The notes: generated from the letters alone by a model not told the origin. A stretch of DNA of 43,396 nt from an uncultured Pseudomonadota bacterium (GCA_903951825.1 CAJBDJ010000036.1:1-43396), one strand, 5' to 3'; positions 8,119 through 20,335 are shown, numbered from the stretch's first letter. A program made the numbers and translations.

Positions 8119-11100
8119 ATGACTGCCCGCCTGCGCGAAATACCTTACAACTACACCTCATTCTCTGATCGCGAAATCGTTATCCGCCTGCTTGGCGCCG
8201 ATAACTGGGCGGTGCTCGATGAGCTTCGCGCCGAGCGCGTCACCGGCCGTTCGGCACGTATGCTTTACGAGGTGCTGGGCGATATCTGGGTGGTTCAGCG
8301 CAACCCGTATTTGGAAGACGATCTCCTCGACAATCGCCAACGACGCGAGGCGCTGGTCAATGCCTTGCTGCACCGTTTGTCCGAAGTCGAAAAGCGGCGT
8401 CTCGCAACCGCCGCGGAAGACCCGGAGCGTTCAGTCAAAGTCAAACGACTGGTTGATGCGGCACGCGTTGCGGTGAATAGCTTCGCCGAGCGTTTTTCCG
8501 AAACCCTGGATTTGCGCCGCAAGGTCACGCGCATCCTGAGCAAGCACACGCGCAAGGACAACATCGCTTTTGACGGCCTGGCGCGCGTTTCGCATGTCAC
8601 CGATGCGACAGACTGGCGTGTTGAATACCCCTTCGTCGTGCTCTATCCCGATAGCGAGGACGAAATCGGCCATCTCGTGCGCGGCTGCATCGAAGCCGGC
8701 CTGACCATCATTCCGCGTGGTGGCGGCACCGGCTACACCGGCGGCGCCGTGCCGCTGACCCGCTTTGCGGCGATCATCAATACCGAAAAACTGATCGATA
8801 TCGGCCCGGTGGAGGAGTTGGTTTTGGCCGGCCACGATACCCCGTACGCAACCATACGCACCGGTGCCGGCGTCGTCACCGAGCGCGTGGCCGAAGCCGC
8901 AGCCCTGGCGGGTCGTGTTTTTGCCGTTGACCCGACTTCGGCCTCGGCGTCGTGCATCGGTGGCAATATCGCGATGAATGCTGGCGGCAAGAAGGCCGTG
9001 CTGTGGGGCACTTCGCTCGACAATCTGGCCTGGTGGAAGATGGTCGATCCGGATGGCAACTGGCTCGAAGTCGAGCGCGTCAATCACAACTACGGCAAGA
9101 TTCACGAGCAGGAAAACGTCGAATTCCGTCTCCGGCGCTTTGATTCCGGCGGCAAGAAGCAACTCGGCGAAGAAATCCTCACCCTGCCGGGCGCTGCCTG
9201 CCGCAAGATCGGGCTGGGCAAGGACGTCACCGACAAGTTCCTTGGTGGCATTCCCGGCGTTCAAAAAGAAGGCACCGACGGCATCATCGTCGCCGCCCGC
9301 TGGGTGCTGCACAAAATGCCGCCGGTGATCCGCACTGTTTGCCTCGAATTTTTCGGGCAGGTGCGTGAAGCGGTGCCGGCGATTGTCGAAATTACCGATT
9401 ATTTCAAACCGGGCGGGGCCGGGTTGGCCGCCGGCGTTTCCCTCGCCGGCCTTGAGCACATGGATGAGCGCTACGTCCAGGCGGTTGGCTATTCGACCAA
9501 GGCGAAGCGCCACGGACGGCCGAAAATGGTGCTGGTCGGCGATCTCGTCGGGCATGACGAAAATGCCGTGATGGCTGCCGCTTCCGAAGTCGTTCGCATG
9601 TGCAACCTGCGTTCGGCCGAGGGGTTTATCGCGGTCAATGCCGAAACACGCAAGAAATTCTGGCTTGATCGTTCGCGCACCGCGGCCATTTCGCGCCACA
9701 CCAACGCCTTCAAACTCAATGAAGACGTTGTTATTCCGCTGCCGCGCATGGGCGATTACTGCGACGGTATCGAGCGTATCAATATCGAATTGTCGACCCG
9801 CAACAAGCTGGCGCTGTGCGATGCGCTGAGCCAGTTTATTGCCGGCGATCTGCCGTTGCATCGCGGTGACACCACGCTCGAGGCTGGCGTCCTGATCGGC
9901 GACCGCCGGCAGGCGGCGCTCGACAACATTGCCGCTGTCCGCCTGCGCTGGCAGTGGCTGCTCGACAATCTCGACCTGCCGCTCGCCGAGGCCGAGGCGC
10001 AGTTCGCCGAGTATGGCGTCGAGGCCGGCGAACTGAACAACCGCGCAGAAAATCCGGCGCTCTTCCATCGCCTGCAAGATCATTCGGTACGCGTTTCGTG
10101 GAAGCACGAACTGCAGCCGCGCCTGGCGCAGATTTTTGACGGCGGCGTTTACCGCCCGGTTGTCGAGCGAATCGTCGAGATTCACAAGGAAATCCTGCGC
10201 AGCCGCGTTTTTGTCGCCCTACACATGCACGCCGGTGACGGCAATGTGCACACCAATCTGCCGGTCAATTCAGACAATTACGAGATGCTGCAAACCGCTA
10301 ACCACGCCGTTGAGCGGATCATGCGGCTGGCGCGCTCGCTCGACGGCGTGATTTCCGGCGAACACGGCATTGGCATTACCAAGCTTGAATTTCTAACCGA
10401 TGCCGAACTCGCGCCTTTTCGCGCATACAAGCAAAAAGTCGATCCGCAGGGGCGTTTCAACAAGGGCAAGCTGATGCCCGGTGGCGCCATGGACAACGCG
10501 TACACTCCGTCGTTTTCCTTGCTCGGCACCGAGTCACTGATCATGGAACAATCCGAAATCGGCAAAATTTCGGCGATGATCAAGGACTGTCTGCGTTGCG
10601 GCAAATGCAAGCCGGTTTGCTCGACGCACGTACCGCGCGCCAATCTGCTCTATTCGCCGCGCAACAAGATCCTGGCTACATCGTTGCTGATCGAGGCGTT
10701 TCTCTACGAGGAACAGACCCGGCGCGGCATTTCGCTCAAGCATTTCGACGAATTCAACGATGTTGCCGACCATTGCACGGTCTGCCATCGTTGCGTCAAA
10801 CCTTGCCCGGTCGACATTGATTTTGGCGATGTTTCGGTGGCGATGCGCAATTTCCTGCGCAAACAGGAGAAAAAACGTTTCAGCCCCGGCACCTGGGCGG
10901 CAATCACGTATTTGAATCTGAAAGATCCGGCAACCATCAAGCTGATGCGTTTTGGCATGATGGATTTTGGCTTCAAGGCGCAACGTCTTGCCCACAAGGC
11001 GGCCAAGGCGCTCGGACTGATTCAGGACAGCCGCGCCCATCCGCCGGCATCGCTGGGGGCGCCGAGCGTCAAGACGCAGATCATCCATTTTCTTAACCGG

Positions 11101-12006
11101 CCGATGCCGGGCAATCTGCCCAAGCGCACTTCGCGTGCGCTACTGGATATTGAAGACGACAAGGTGATTCCGGTCATCCGCAATCCGCGCAAGACAACCG
11201 AGGATTCGGATGCCGTTTTCTACTTCCCCGGTTGCGGTTCGGAGCGCCTCTTTTCCCAGGTTGGCCTGGCGACGCAGGCGATGCTTTACGACATCGGCAC
11301 GACCACCGTTCTGCCGCCCGGCTATCTTTGCTGCGGCTACCCACAAACCTCCGCCGGGGATGAGGACAAGGGTCAAAAAATCATCACCGATAATCGCGTG
11401 CTCTTCCATCGTGTCGCCAACACGCTCAATTATCTCGACATCAAGACGGTCATCGTTTCCTGCGGCACCTGCATGGATCAATTGCAAAAATACCAGTTCG
11501 AGAAAATATTTCCCGGCTGCCGCCTGCTCGACATCCACGAATATCTCATGGAGAAGGGAGTCAAGCTGGAGAATGAAAACGGCTCAATTCAGGGTACCCG
11601 CTACATGTACCACGACCCCTGTCATTCACCGATGAAGGCTTACGCACCGTTGAGCGTGACCAAAACACTGATGAGCCAGGAGGTTCCGCTGAGTGATCGT
11701 TGCTGCGGCGATGCCGGCTCTTTTGCCTACGCGCGCCCGGATATTGCCACCCAGGTCAAATTCCGCAAGCAGGAAGAGATCGAATCGGGCGCCGGCAAGT
11801 TGCGCGCCGATGGATTCCAGGGCGAAATCAAGATTCTGACCTCCTGCCCGGCGTGCCTTCAAGGCCTCTCGCGTTTCGAAGATGATGCCGGCACGACGTC
11901 TGACTACATCGTCGTCGAATTGGCCAAACACCTGCTAGGCGATAACTGGATAGCCGACTATGTCGACCACGCAAATCATGGCGGAATCGAGCGGGTGTTG
12001 CTCTAA
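8119..12006 (+). CDS. Giant FAD-linked and Fe-S oxidoreductase (DUF3683, D-lactate/glycolate dehydrogenase type)
   Basis: This 1295-aa protein combines what are often separate subunits. In order it has an N-terminal DUF3683-like region, a PCMH-type FAD-binding domain ([14 protein letters not shown] near 201), an FAD-oxidase C-terminal domain ([11 protein letters not shown] and GEHGIGITK), two 4Fe-4S motifs ([11 protein letters not shown] near 824, [12 protein letters not shown] near 887), and two cysteine-rich CCG domains (CCGYP near 1072, CCGDAGSF near 1195). The architecture suggests oxidation of a 2-hydroxyacid such as D-lactate or glycolate, passing electrons to the quinone pool; the substrate is inferred. 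The start at 8119 ([11 protein letters not shown]) is preferred over an in-frame ATG 18 codons upstream. Confidence 0.9.
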   Translation: MTARLREIPYNYTSFSDREIVIRLLGADNWAVLDELRAERVTGRSARMLYEVLGDIWVVQRNPYLEDDLLDNRQRREALVNALLHRLSEVEKRRLATAAEDPERSVKVKRLVDAARVAVNSFAERFSETLDLRRKVTRILSKHTRKDNIAFDGLARVSHVTDATDWRVEYPFVVLYPDSEDEIGHLVRGCIEAGLTIIPRGGGTGYTGGAVPLTRFAAIINTEKLIDIGPVEELVLAGHDTPYATIRTGAGVVTERVAEAAALAGRVFAVDPTSASASCIGGNIAMNAGGKKAVLWGTSLDNLAWWKMVDPDGNWLEVERVNHNYGKIHEQENVEFRLRRFDSGGKKQLGEEILTLPGAACRKIGLGKDVTDKFLGGIPGVQKEGTDGIIVAARWVLHKMPPVIRTVCLEFFGQVREAVPAIVEITDYFKPGGAGLAAGVSLAGLEHMDERYVQAVGYSTKAKRHGRPKMVLVGDLVGHDENAVMAAASEVVRMCNLRSAEGFIAVNAETRKKFWLDRSRTAAISRHTNAFKLNEDVVIPLPRMGDYCDGIERINIELSTRNKLALCDALSQFIAGDLPLHRGDTTLEAGVLIGDRRQAALDNIAAVRLRWQWLLDNLDLPLAEAEAQFAEYGVEAGELNNRAENPALFHRLQDHSVRVSWKHELQPRLAQIFDGGVYRPVVERIVEIHKEILRSRVFVALHMHAGDGNVHTNLPVNSDNYEMLQTANHAVERIMRLARSLDGVISGEHGIGITKLEFLTDAELAPFRAYKQKVDPQGRFNKGKLMPGGAMDNAYTPSFSLLGTESLIMEQSEIGKISAMIKDCLRCGKCKPVCSTHVPRANLLYSPRNKILATSLLIEAFLYEEQTRRGISLKHFDEFNDVADHCTVCHRCVKPCPVDIDFGDVSVAMRNFLRKQEKKRFSPGTWAAITYLNLKDPATIKLMRFGMMDFGFKAQRLAHKAAKALGLIQDSRAHPPASLGAPSVKTQIIHFLNRPMPGNLPKRTSRALLDIEDDKVIPVIRNPRKTTEDSDAVFYFPGCGSERLFSQVGLATQAMLYDIGTTTVLPPGYLCCGYPQTSAGDEDKGQKIITDNRVLFHRVANTLNYLDIKTVIVSCGTCMDQLQKYQFEKIFPGCRLLDIHEYLMEKGVKLENENGSIQGTRYMYHDPCHSPMKAYAPLSVTKTLMSQEVPLSDRCCGDAGSFAYARPDIATQVKFRKQEEIESGAGKLRADGFQGEIKILTSCPACLQGLSRFEDDAGTTSDYIVVELAKHLLGDNWIADYVDHANHGGIERVLL

Positions 12007-12104
12007 ACTTGGACGTTTAATGAAATGCTTTCCGCTTCGCTCAGGATGGTTCACGGCAACGCTTGGCAATCCTGGCTGCGGGTGCATCATCAAGGGCTGA
12101 AAGA

Positions 12105-12545
12105 TTGGTTAACAACGGACTGACATGCGAACTTTGTCGGGATACCGGAGGCAGGGTTCTCTGGGCGTCGCCGAATTGTCGTGTCGTGCGTGTTGCCGAT
12201 GCCGACTATCCGGGTTTCTGCCGCGTTATCTGGACGGCTCACGTGCGCGAGATGAGCGATCTCGCTGTCGCCGAGCGGCAGTTGTTGATGGATATTGTGT
12301 TCACGGTTGAACAGGTCATCCGCGCACTGTTTTCGCCGGACAAGATTAATCTCGCCAGTTTTGGCAACCTGACGCCCCATATTCACTGGCATGTCATCCC
12401 CCGCTGGCATGACGACCGGCATTTTCCGGAGCCGATCTGGGGTCGCATCCATCAAACGTCGCCCGTTCTGCGCCCAGCGGTCTCTGACGAGGCGCTGATG
12501 GGGGCGCTTTCACATCAATTGTCTGCCGGAGTGGCTAGTGACTGA
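12105..12545 (+). CDS. HIT-family nucleotide-binding hydrolase
   Basis: This is a histidine-triad protein of about 146 aa with the active-site motif HIHWHVIPRW, an N-terminal CELC pair, and the YPGFCRVIW core typical of proteobacterial HIT proteins. Members hydrolyse or transfer nucleotidyl groups from small nucleotide conjugates. No ATG fits: the frame opens at 12063, and I chose a TTG at 12105 because AAGGG lies about 8 nt upstream and known members begin just before CELC. The stop overlaps the start of the next gene by 8 nt, so the two are translationally coupled. Confidence 0.85.
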   Translation: MVNNGLTCELCRDTGGRVLWASPNCRVVRVADADYPGFCRVIWTAHVREMSDLAVAERQLLMDIVFTVEQVIRALFSPDKINLASFGNLTPHIHWHVIPRWHDDRHFPEPIWGRIHQTSPVLRPAVSDEALMGALSHQLSAGVASD

Positions 12546-14145
12546 ATCACAACTTTCCCAGGATCGGCTGTATTTTGCGGATATTCCGAGCGGCGCTGAG
12601 TATCTGTCGCGCTTGCCCCTGGCCAATCCGCCGGCCGCTGAGCAACAGTTGTCGCTGTTTCTCGATTCCTTGCTCTCGCATCCGCCAGCGCCCGATACCC
12701 TCTTGTCGCTGCTCGAACAGGTTCGTTTACCGTTGGCCTCGGTCGAAGAGGAGTTGGCGCGGCGCTATCTCAACAAGGCGCTTCCGCTTGGTGAAGAAGA
12801 GCGCGCACAATTCGCGCGGGTAATTTCCGTCTGGGAGCGGATGCGCAGAGCTTACGAGCGTTGCGCCGACATGGCCGAGCCAATGGCGAGAAATCCCCAG
12901 TTTTCCGCCTTGGCAGCGACGGTGTTGCAGCGCTGCATTTACTATGAAGGCATGATCATCATCGAGCATTATCGAGCTCGGCGAGAATTGCCGGCCGGTT
13001 GCTGGGTCAGGCTCCATGGTTATTACGCCAAGGCCGAGGATTGGGGGGTGGTCAACACACCTATTGAAGATCGGCTGGAGAGCACCGCTCAGATTACCCA
13101 TTGTTGCGCTGCCTACGTTACCCTGCTTTTGATTGAAATCGCCAATCCCTACAGTAGCTCCGTTCGCAATCTCAATTTGATACGCCGGTGGGCGGGAATG
13201 TGGGCGCACTTGGTTCACGTGCAGCCGATAATCGACGATCTCGAGATGCCTGCCTACCTGATCGAACTCGACAAGGATACCCCGCTGCACGTCATCGACA
13301 ACAGCGAAGCCCTGGGGCTGGATGCGCGAAGTTTCGACACATCGAGCCTCGGTCTACAAGTCAGCCAGATGCTCACGCAGTTGCGCCAACGTGTCACGCC
13401 GTCGCAACTGGGTCTTGGCGATGAAATCTCCGGGTACGTCGTTGCACTGCTCGAGCGATTGGCGCGTCCGTGGACATTGACGGCCTCACCGCGCCGCTTT
13501 CGACGCTTCTCTGCGGCCGGCAAGGCTCGGCTCGCCGTTGGCTTTGAAAAAATGCATTTCTATGTTTCGGGCGCCGATTTTGTTGAATTTGATGCTGGGG
13601 CAACCTATTCGCGGGATAGTTTTGACAAGTTGTTCACTTTTCGTGACAGCGCCAACCTCATTGCCTCCCTTGGTCTGCGCCCCGATCTTGAGTATCCGAT
13701 TGACGAATGGGCTGTCGTCAATCACTCAGCAAATGGCTTTCGTCTGGCTCGCGCCGCCGCTGGGGAGAAAATTGCACTCAGCCAATTGTTGAGCGTTTGT
13801 CCTCACGATGGCGACTCGTTTCTTCTCGCGCAAGCAAGTTGGCTTATGGAAGAGAGCGGCGGCGGTTTGCTGCTCGGCGTTGCCATTTTACCCGGCTCAC
13901 CAAAGGGTGTTGCCGTGCGCCGTCTCGGCTCGGGAGATGGCAAACGTAGCAGTTATCTACGCGCATTTTTGCTCTCTCCCACACAGGTGATCGAAGAGAG
14001 GACATCGCTGGTTTTACCAAAAAGTATCTATCAGGCCAGTCTGCTCATGGAGCTTCGATCGGATAAAAAGACGCTCAATATTCGCCTCAAACACATCCGG
14101 CAACGCGGCATCGACTTTGATCGGGTGAGCTTCGAGATACTTTGA
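12538..14145 (+). CDS. Uncharacterised 535-aa protein with PilZ-like C terminus
   Basis: I do not recognise the full family. The N-terminal 300 residues are helical and leucine-rich without signal peptide or membrane segments. Near residue 320 there is an arginine cluster SPRRFRRF giving an RxxxR pattern, and near 395 NHSANGFRL fits the D/N-x-S-x-x-G pattern. Together these are the two sequence elements by which PilZ domains bind cyclic di-GMP, but here they are separated by about 75 residues, longer than usual. A cyclic-di-GMP effector role is therefore an inference. The GTG start overlaps the end of the HIT gene. Confidence 0.7.
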   Translation: MTESQLSQDRLYFADIPSGAEYLSRLPLANPPAAEQQLSLFLDSLLSHPPAPDTLLSLLEQVRLPLASVEEELARRYLNKALPLGEEERAQFARVISVWERMRRAYERCADMAEPMARNPQFSALAATVLQRCIYYEGMIIIEHYRARRELPAGCWVRLHGYYAKAEDWGVVNTPIEDRLESTAQITHCCAAYVTLLLIEIANPYSSSVRNLNLIRRWAGMWAHLVHVQPIIDDLEMPAYLIELDKDTPLHVIDNSEALGLDARSFDTSSLGLQVSQMLTQLRQRVTPSQLGLGDEISGYVVALLERLARPWTLTASPRRFRRFSAAGKARLAVGFEKMHFYVSGADFVEFDAGATYSRDSFDKLFTFRDSANLIASLGLRPDLEYPIDEWAVVNHSANGFRLARAAAGEKIALSQLLSVCPHDGDSFLLAQASWLMEESGGGLLLGVAILPGSPKGVAVRRLGSGDGKRSSYLRAFLLSPTQVIEERTSLVLPKSIYQASLLMELRSDKKTLNIRLKHIRQRGIDFDRVSFEIL

Positions 14146-14169
14146 CGGATGGTGGTTTGCCGTTAATCG

Positions 14170-14183
14170 AATACGCTAAACTA
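14170..14183 (+). promoter_or_regulatory. Putative -10 promoter element, second copy
   Basis: This is an exact repeat of the 14-mer at 8077-8090, ending 26 nt before the DUF971 start codon. It lies in the short intergenic region after the 535-aa protein gene, so it would start the DUF971-ubiE-ubiJ transcript. Confidence 0.45.
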
Positions 14184-14209
14184 AAGTTTTACCCTATGGA
14201 GTGCCTCTA

Positions 14210-14632
14210 ATGGCTGGGATTAACAAAGATACGCCGGTTCCCATCGAGATCAAATTGCATAAAGTTTCGAACAAGCTCGAGTTAGCCTACGCTTCTGGCG
14301 AACGTCATGAATTAAGTGCCGAGTTTCTGCGTGTTTTTACCCCATCTGCCGAGGCACGCGGGCATGGTCCAGGACAGGAAACCCTGCAGACTGGCAAGCG
14401 CACTGTTGAAATCTCACGCATTGAGCCGGTCGGCACATACGCTATCTGCATTCATTTTTCTGATGGCCATAATAGCGGCCTGTATTCTTGGGATTTGCTC
14501 CACAATTTTGGCCTGCATCACGATGAGTTGTGGGCCGAATATCTCAAGCAACTCACTGCCGAGGGTGGCTCACGCGATTTTGATACCACTGCCAAGTTCA
14601 ATAGCGGCGGTAACTGCGGCCAACGTCACTGA
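14210..14632 (+). CDS. DUF971 (GBBH-like N-terminal domain) protein
   Basis: The 140-aa protein matches the DUF971 domain, related to the N-terminal domain of gamma-butyrobetaine hydroxylase. Segments such as LELAYASGERHELSAEFLRVFTPSAE, GTYAICIHFSDGHNSGLYSWDLL and HHDELWAEYL are characteristic. The molecular role is unknown; the domain also occurs with Fe-S cluster proteins. ATG at 14210 has GGAG 8 nt upstream; an earlier in-frame GTG is less likely. It is 3 nt upstream of ubiE and probably co-transcribed with it. Confidence 0.88.
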   Translation: MAGINKDTPVPIEIKLHKVSNKLELAYASGERHELSAEFLRVFTPSAEARGHGPGQETLQTGKRTVEISRIEPVGTYAICIHFSDGHNSGLYSWDLLHNFGLHHDELWAEYLKQLTAEGGSRDFDTTAKFNSGGNCGQRH

Positions 14633-14635
14633 CTC

Positions 14636-15373
14636 ATGGAAAAAAACACGACCCATTTCGGCTTTGAGACAGTTTCAGAGCTTGAAAAAGCCAGGCGGGT
14701 AGCCGATGTGTTCGACTCGGTCGCCCAACGTTATGATCTAATGAACGACCTGATGTCCTGCGGAATGCACCGTTTATGGAAGGCGTTTACCATTGAGCGT
14801 AGCGGTGTGCGCGAAGGCGCTCGGATTCTTGATGTAGCCGGTGGCACGGGAGACCTTTCACTGGCGTTCGCAAAACAAGTGGGAAAATCCGGTCAAGTCT
14901 GGCTCACTGACATCAATAATGCGATGTTGGCTCGTGGGCGCGACCGCCTGCTCGACAAAGGATACATGCTGCCGGTATCCCAGTGCGATGCCGAGAAGCT
15001 GCCCTTTCCCGATGACTGGTTTGATATCGTCACTGTTGCTTTCGGGTTGCGCAACATGACCCACAAGGACGTCGGGCTCGCCGAAATGCGCCGCGTACTG
15101 AAGCCTGGGGGGCGTCTTCTGGTGCTTGAGTTTTCTAAAATATGGAAACCACTGGCACCAATTTACGATTTTTATTCTTTTCATGTCATTCCCCGAGTTG
15201 GTCAATTAGTTACCAAGGATGCGGAGAGCTATCGTTATCTGTCTGAGTCAATCAGAGTCCATCCCGATCAAAACGAACTCACCGCACTGATGCAGGCGGC
15301 GGGTCTTGAGCAGGTTGAGTTTTTCAATATGGCGCTTGGGGTGGTCGCCCTTCATCGCGGCTTCAAGTTCTAG
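14636..15373 (+). CDS. ubiE: Ubiquinone/menaquinone C-methyltransferase
   Basis: UbiE is the SAM-dependent C-methyltransferase of ubiquinone (and menaquinone) biosynthesis. The 245-aa protein has the N-terminal [25 protein letters not shown] signature, the SAM-binding motif [15 protein letters not shown], and [35 protein letters not shown]. It is followed 12 nt later by ubiJ, the usual partner in proteobacteria. It is cytoplasmic and probably part of the Ubi complex. Confidence 0.97.
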   Translation: MEKNTTHFGFETVSELEKARRVADVFDSVAQRYDLMNDLMSCGMHRLWKAFTIERSGVREGARILDVAGGTGDLSLAFAKQVGKSGQVWLTDINNAMLARGRDRLLDKGYMLPVSQCDAEKLPFPDDWFDIVTVAFGLRNMTHKDVGLAEMRRVLKPGGRLLVLEFSKIWKPLAPIYDFYSFHVIPRVGQLVTKDAESYRYLSESIRVHPDQNELTALMQAAGLEQVEFFNMALGVVALHRGFKF

Positions 15374-15385
15374 AAAGCGCATTGA

Positions 15386-15967
15386 ATGTCTGCCGACACG
15401 CTCTCCTCTGCCATATTCATTCGTGCTGTCAATCACCTGCTCTCCAGCGAATCATGGGCAAGGGAGCGTCTGGCGAAATTTCCCCAGAAGGTTGCCTACA
15501 TCAACGCAGTGCCAATTGAGTTTCTTTTTGTTGTAGATCAGGATGGACTACTTGAGACTCTGGAGATTTCAGAAAGCCCTGACGTATCGATTGCCCTCTC
15601 TGGAGATTGGCTCATGAAAGCCATTTCTGGGCAGGCGGGCGCCGTTCTGGCATCAGCAAAAATATCCGGGTCAGCTGATTTTGCCGAAGCGCTATCTTTC
15701 GTTTTCAAAAACCTTCGCTGGGACGCCGAGGCCGATCTCTCGGCATGGATTGGTGATATCCCTGCACGGCGAGGATTACAGACACTCCGCCAGTGTCTGG
15801 CTTGGCAGCGAGATGCGTCAGTTAGCTTTATTGAGAATGTGAAGGAGTTTCTCGTCGAAGAATCGCGGCAGTTAATTGGTAAAAATGAAGTCAATGAATT
15901 CGGTCGCGCCGTATCCATTCTGCGAGATGATCTTGCTCGGCTTGAGCAGCGGGTAAGTAGGACATAA
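15386..15967 (+). CDS. ubiJ: Ubiquinone biosynthesis accessory factor UbiJ (SCP2 domain)
   Basis: The 193-aa protein has an N-terminal SCP2 sterol-carrier-like domain and a C-terminal helical, coiled-coil-like segment (LIGKNEVNEFGRAVSILRDDLARLEQRV) typical of UbiJ. UbiJ binds ubiquinone intermediates and scaffolds the Ubi complex with UbiK (family knowledge). Its position directly after ubiE supports the call. Transcription should stop at the hairpin that begins 8 nt after the stop codon. Confidence 0.9.
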   Translation: MSADTLSSAIFIRAVNHLLSSESWARERLAKFPQKVAYINAVPIEFLFVVDQDGLLETLEISESPDVSIALSGDWLMKAISGQAGAVLASAKISGSADFAEALSFVFKNLRWDAEADLSAWIGDIPARRGLQTLRQCLAWQRDASVSFIENVKEFLVEESRQLIGKNEVNEFGRAVSILRDDLARLEQRVSRT

Positions 15968-15989
15968 AAAAGCAGACATAAAAAAAGCA
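15961..15989. repeat. Tandem copy of GACATAAAAAAGCA
   Basis: GACATAAAAAAGCA at 15961-15974 is followed directly by GACATAAAAAAAGCA at 15975-15989, one A longer. The first copy contains the ubiJ stop codon and the second forms most of the left arm of the terminator hairpin. It looks like a local slippage duplication. Confidence 0.7.
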
Positions 15990-16011
15990 GCCGAGGCTGC
16001 TTTTTTTATGT
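15976..16011. terminator. Bidirectional rho-independent terminator between ubiJ and atpC
   Basis: The arms ACATAAAAAAAGCAGC (15976-15991) and GCTGCTTTTTTTATGT (15996-16011) are perfectly complementary over 16 bp, with the 4-nt loop CGAG. Seven Ts follow the GC core on either strand, so it can end both ubiJ (plus) and the ATP synthase operon (minus). Confidence 0.93.
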
Positions 16012-16020
16012 GGCGAAAAA

Positions 16021-16446
16021 TCAATGGATATTTTTCTTTAGTCGGGCAATTGCATGCAACTGGGCAACAGCCTGCGCCAACTCGGCTTCAGCGGCAGCAT
16101 AATCCATTTCCGAGTTCCGGTTGGACAGCGCCTCCTCAGCACGTTTTTTGGCTTCCAATGCTTTGGCTTCATCGAGATCATGAGCACGGATGGCTGTATC
16201 AGCCAAAACGGTGATCATGTCAGGCTGAACTTCCAGCATGCCACCAGAAACGTAAACCAATTCATAATCGGCTTGGCCAAGCACCTTTAAACGAATGGTG
16301 CCAGGCTTGATTCGAGTGATTAGCGGGGTGTGGCGCGGCAAAATGCCGAGTTCTCCCGATTCGCCTGGGAAAACAGCAAATTCAACCACGCCCGAGAAGA
16401 TCGACTCTTCCGCGCTGACGACATCACAATGAACAGAAATTGCCAT
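16021..16446 (-). CDS. atpC: ATP synthase F1 epsilon subunit
   Basis: This 141-aa epsilon subunit of the central stalk has the N-terminal beta-sandwich motif [19 protein letters not shown] and a C-terminal helical hairpin ([12 protein letters not shown]) that can inhibit ATP hydrolysis. AGGAG lies 7 nt before the ATG. It is the last gene of the atp operon, 28 nt after atpD and followed by the bidirectional terminator. Confidence 0.97.
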   Translation of the reverse strand: MAISVHCDVVSAEESIFSGVVEFAVFPGESGELGILPRHTPLITRIKPGTIRLKVLGQADYELVYVSGGMLEVQPDMITVLADTAIRAHDLDEAKALEAKKRAEEALSNRNSEMDYAAAEAELAQAVAQLHAIARLKKNIH

Positions 16447-16474
16447 GACTGGCTCCTATGCTGGGTACGCTGAC

Positions 16475-17899
<1,425 letters not shown>

Positions 17900-17906
17900 C
17901 TACGTG

Positions 17907-18770
17907 TTACACCGCTGCGGCGCCGCTGACGATTTCCGAAAGTTCCTTGGTAATCGCAGCCTGACGGGCTTTGTTGTAAACCAGCTTCAAGTCACCAATA
18001 ACGGTCTTGGCGTTGTCCGAAGCAGACTTCATGGCAACCATCCGGGCGGATTGCTCAGAAGCCATGTTCTCAGCCACCGCCTGGTAGATCATGGCTTCTA
18101 CATAACGAATCAACAGATCGTCAATAACTGCTTTGGCGTCCGGTTCATACACATAATCCCACTTGGTCTTGGTCGAGCCAACGGCATCGCCGGCAAGTGG
18201 CAGAAGTTGCTCGATAACGGCTTCCTGCTTCATCGTGTTGATGAATCGTGTATAGCCGATATACAGGGCATCTATTTCACCCTTCATGTACGAATCAAGC
18301 TGAACCTTGACAGGCCCGATCAATTTCTCAAGATGCGGGGTGTCTCCCAAGCCGATGACGTGCGAGACAACCTTGCCGCCGGCGCGCTGCATGAAACCAA
18401 AACCTTTGTTACCGATGCAGGTTGCCTGGTATTTTCTGCCACTGGCGTCGAGCTCTTTCATCTTGCCCACGACGAGGCGCAGGATGTTTGAGTTCAAACC
18501 ACCGCACAGCCCCTTATCGGAAGTAATAAGGATCAGACCGACTGACTGAATAGGTTCCCGTTTGATGAGGAACGGATGTTTGTACTCAGTCAAGGCATGG
18601 GACAGGTTACCCGCGACACGCCGGATCTTCTCGCCATAAGGACGGGCAGCACGCATCCGATCTTGCGCTTTGCGCATTTTGGATGCGGCCACCATCTCCA
18701 TGGCCTTGGTGATCTTGCGCGTATTTTCAACGCTCTTGATCTTGTTGCGAATTTCCTTGCCGCTAGCCAT
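17907..18770 (-). CDS. atpG: ATP synthase F1 gamma subunit
   Basis: The 287-aa rotor shaft subunit begins [36 protein letters not shown], the invariant N-terminal helix, and ends with the matching C-terminal helix [38 protein letters not shown]. The central [13 protein letters not shown] motif is present. It follows atpA by 17 nt in the operon. Confidence 0.98.
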   Translation of the reverse strand: MASGKEIRNKIKSVENTRKITKAMEMVAASKMRKAQDRMRAARPYGEKIRRVAGNLSHALTEYKHPFLIKREPIQSVGLILITSDKGLCGGLNSNILRLVVGKMKELDASGRKYQATCIGNKGFGFMQRAGGKVVSHVIGLGDTPHLEKLIGPVKVQLDSYMKGEIDALYIGYTRFINTMKQEAVIEQLLPLAGDAVGSTKTKWDYVYEPDAKAVIDDLLIRYVEAMIYQAVAENMASEQSARMVAMKSASDNAKTVIGDLKLVYNKARQAAITKELSEIVSGAAAV

Positions 18771-18787
18771 GTAATTCTCCTAGCTAA

Positions 18788-20326
18788 TCAGGCCCAGCTG
18801 TTCTTGAAGGCAACGATACCGGCGGCGAGTAGCTTTTCTGAATCGGCGCTCAGATCAGCAGTCTTCTCCATCGTGTTCATCAGCTCAGCACAGTTAGACT
18901 TGAGATAACCGATCATGGCTTTTTCGCATTCCAGCGCGCGCTTGACTTCAACATCATCGAAGTAGCCTTTATCAGCTGCATAAAGCGTGACGGCCATTTC
19001 AGAGATGCTCATCGGAGCGTACTGCGGCTGCTTCATCAGCTCGGTGACCAGACGGCCACGCTCCAATTGCTTGCGGGTTGCTTCGTCAAGATCTGAAGCA
19101 AACTGGGCAAAGGCAGCCAATTCACGGTACTGAGCGAGCGCCAGACGAACACCGCCACCAAGCTTTTTGATCAGTTTGGTTTGGGCTGCACCACCAACGC
19201 GGGAAACAGAAATACCGGCGTTAATGGCCGGACGAATACCAGCGTTAAAGAGGTCAGTTTCAAGGAAAATCTGGCCATCAGTGATCGAAATCACGTTGGT
19301 TGGAACGAAAGCGGAAACATCGCCAGCTTGCGTTTCAATCACCGGCAAAGCGGTCAACGAACCGGTTTTGCCGGTGATCGAACCGTTGCTGAGCTTTTCG
19401 ACCCAGGCGGCAGAAACGCGAGCGGCACGTTCTAGCAGACGCGAATGGAGGTAAAAAACGTCGCCGGGATAAGCCTCACGACCCGGTGGTCGGCGAAGCA
19501 ACAGGGAAACCTGACGATAACCCCACGCTTGCTTGGTCAAGTCATCATAAATAATGAGTGCGTCTTCACCGATGTCACGGAAGTATTCGCCCATCGTACA
19601 TCCGGCGTATGGCGCCAGATATTGAAGTGCCGCAGATTCGGAGGCAGATGCAGCAACGACGATGGTGTATTCCATGGCGCCGTGCTCTTCAAGTTTACGA
19701 ACTACGTTGGCGATGGTAGAGGCCTTCTGCCCGATCGCAACATAAACACAGAAAAGATTTTTCCCCTTCTGGTTGATGATGGCATCAACTGCAACAGCGG
19801 TCTTTCCTGTCTGACGGTCTCCAATGATTAGCTCACGTTGACCACGCCCGACCGGAACCATGGCGTCTACACATTTCAGTCCGGTCTGCACTGGCTGGGA
19901 AACTGATTGACGCCAAATGACGCCCGGCGCCACTTTTTCGAGCTTGTCAGTCTGCTTCGCATTGACTGGACCCTTGCCATCAATTGGCTGCCCCAGCGTG
20001 TTAACAACACGACCCAGCAATTCTTTCCCTACAGGAACCTCCAGAATTCGACCCGTCGTTTTGACGATATCGCCTTCGGAGATGTGCTCATAAGGGCCAA
20101 GAACCACGGCACCAACGGAATCACGCTCAAGATTCAGCGCCATACCAAAAGTGTTGCCGGGGAATTCAAGCATTTCGCCTTGCATGACATCCTGCAGGCC
20201 GTGCACTCGACAGATACCGTCAGTAACGGATACCACAGTGCCCTGCGTGCGCACTTCCGATGCGCTTTGCAGGTTTTGGATCTTGCTCTTGATCAGTTCA
20301 GAAATTTCGGAAGGATTCAACTGCAT
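18788..20326 (-). CDS. atpA: ATP synthase F1 alpha subunit
   Basis: The 512-aa non-catalytic nucleotide-binding subunit has Walker A GDRQTGKT, the segment [29 protein letters not shown], and [28 protein letters not shown]. Length and termini are normal. It is 9 nt downstream of atpH and upstream of atpG. Confidence 0.98.
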   Translation of the reverse strand: MQLNPSEISELIKSKIQNLQSASEVRTQGTVVSVTDGICRVHGLQDVMQGEMLEFPGNTFGMALNLERDSVGAVVLGPYEHISEGDIVKTTGRILEVPVGKELLGRVVNTLGQPIDGKGPVNAKQTDKLEKVAPGVIWRQSVSQPVQTGLKCVDAMVPVGRGQRELIIGDRQTGKTAVAVDAIINQKGKNLFCVYVAIGQKASTIANVVRKLEEHGAMEYTIVVAASASESAALQYLAPYAGCTMGEYFRDIGEDALIIYDDLTKQAWGYRQVSLLLRRPPGREAYPGDVFYLHSRLLERAARVSAAWVEKLSNGSITGKTGSLTALPVIETQAGDVSAFVPTNVISITDGQIFLETDLFNAGIRPAINAGISVSRVGGAAQTKLIKKLGGGVRLALAQYRELAAFAQFASDLDEATRKQLERGRLVTELMKQPQYAPMSISEMAVTLYAADKGYFDDVEVKRALECEKAMIGYLKSNCAELMNTMEKTADLSADSEKLLAAGIVAFKNSWA

Positions 20327-20335
20327 GAAATTCTC

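Noticed and set aside
8431-10185. Open frame of 584 codons on the minus strand inside the DUF3683 gene
   Set aside because: The plus-strand gene has clear FAD and Fe-S motifs over the same bases; the antisense product is low-complexity in Ala, Gly, Arg and Asp.
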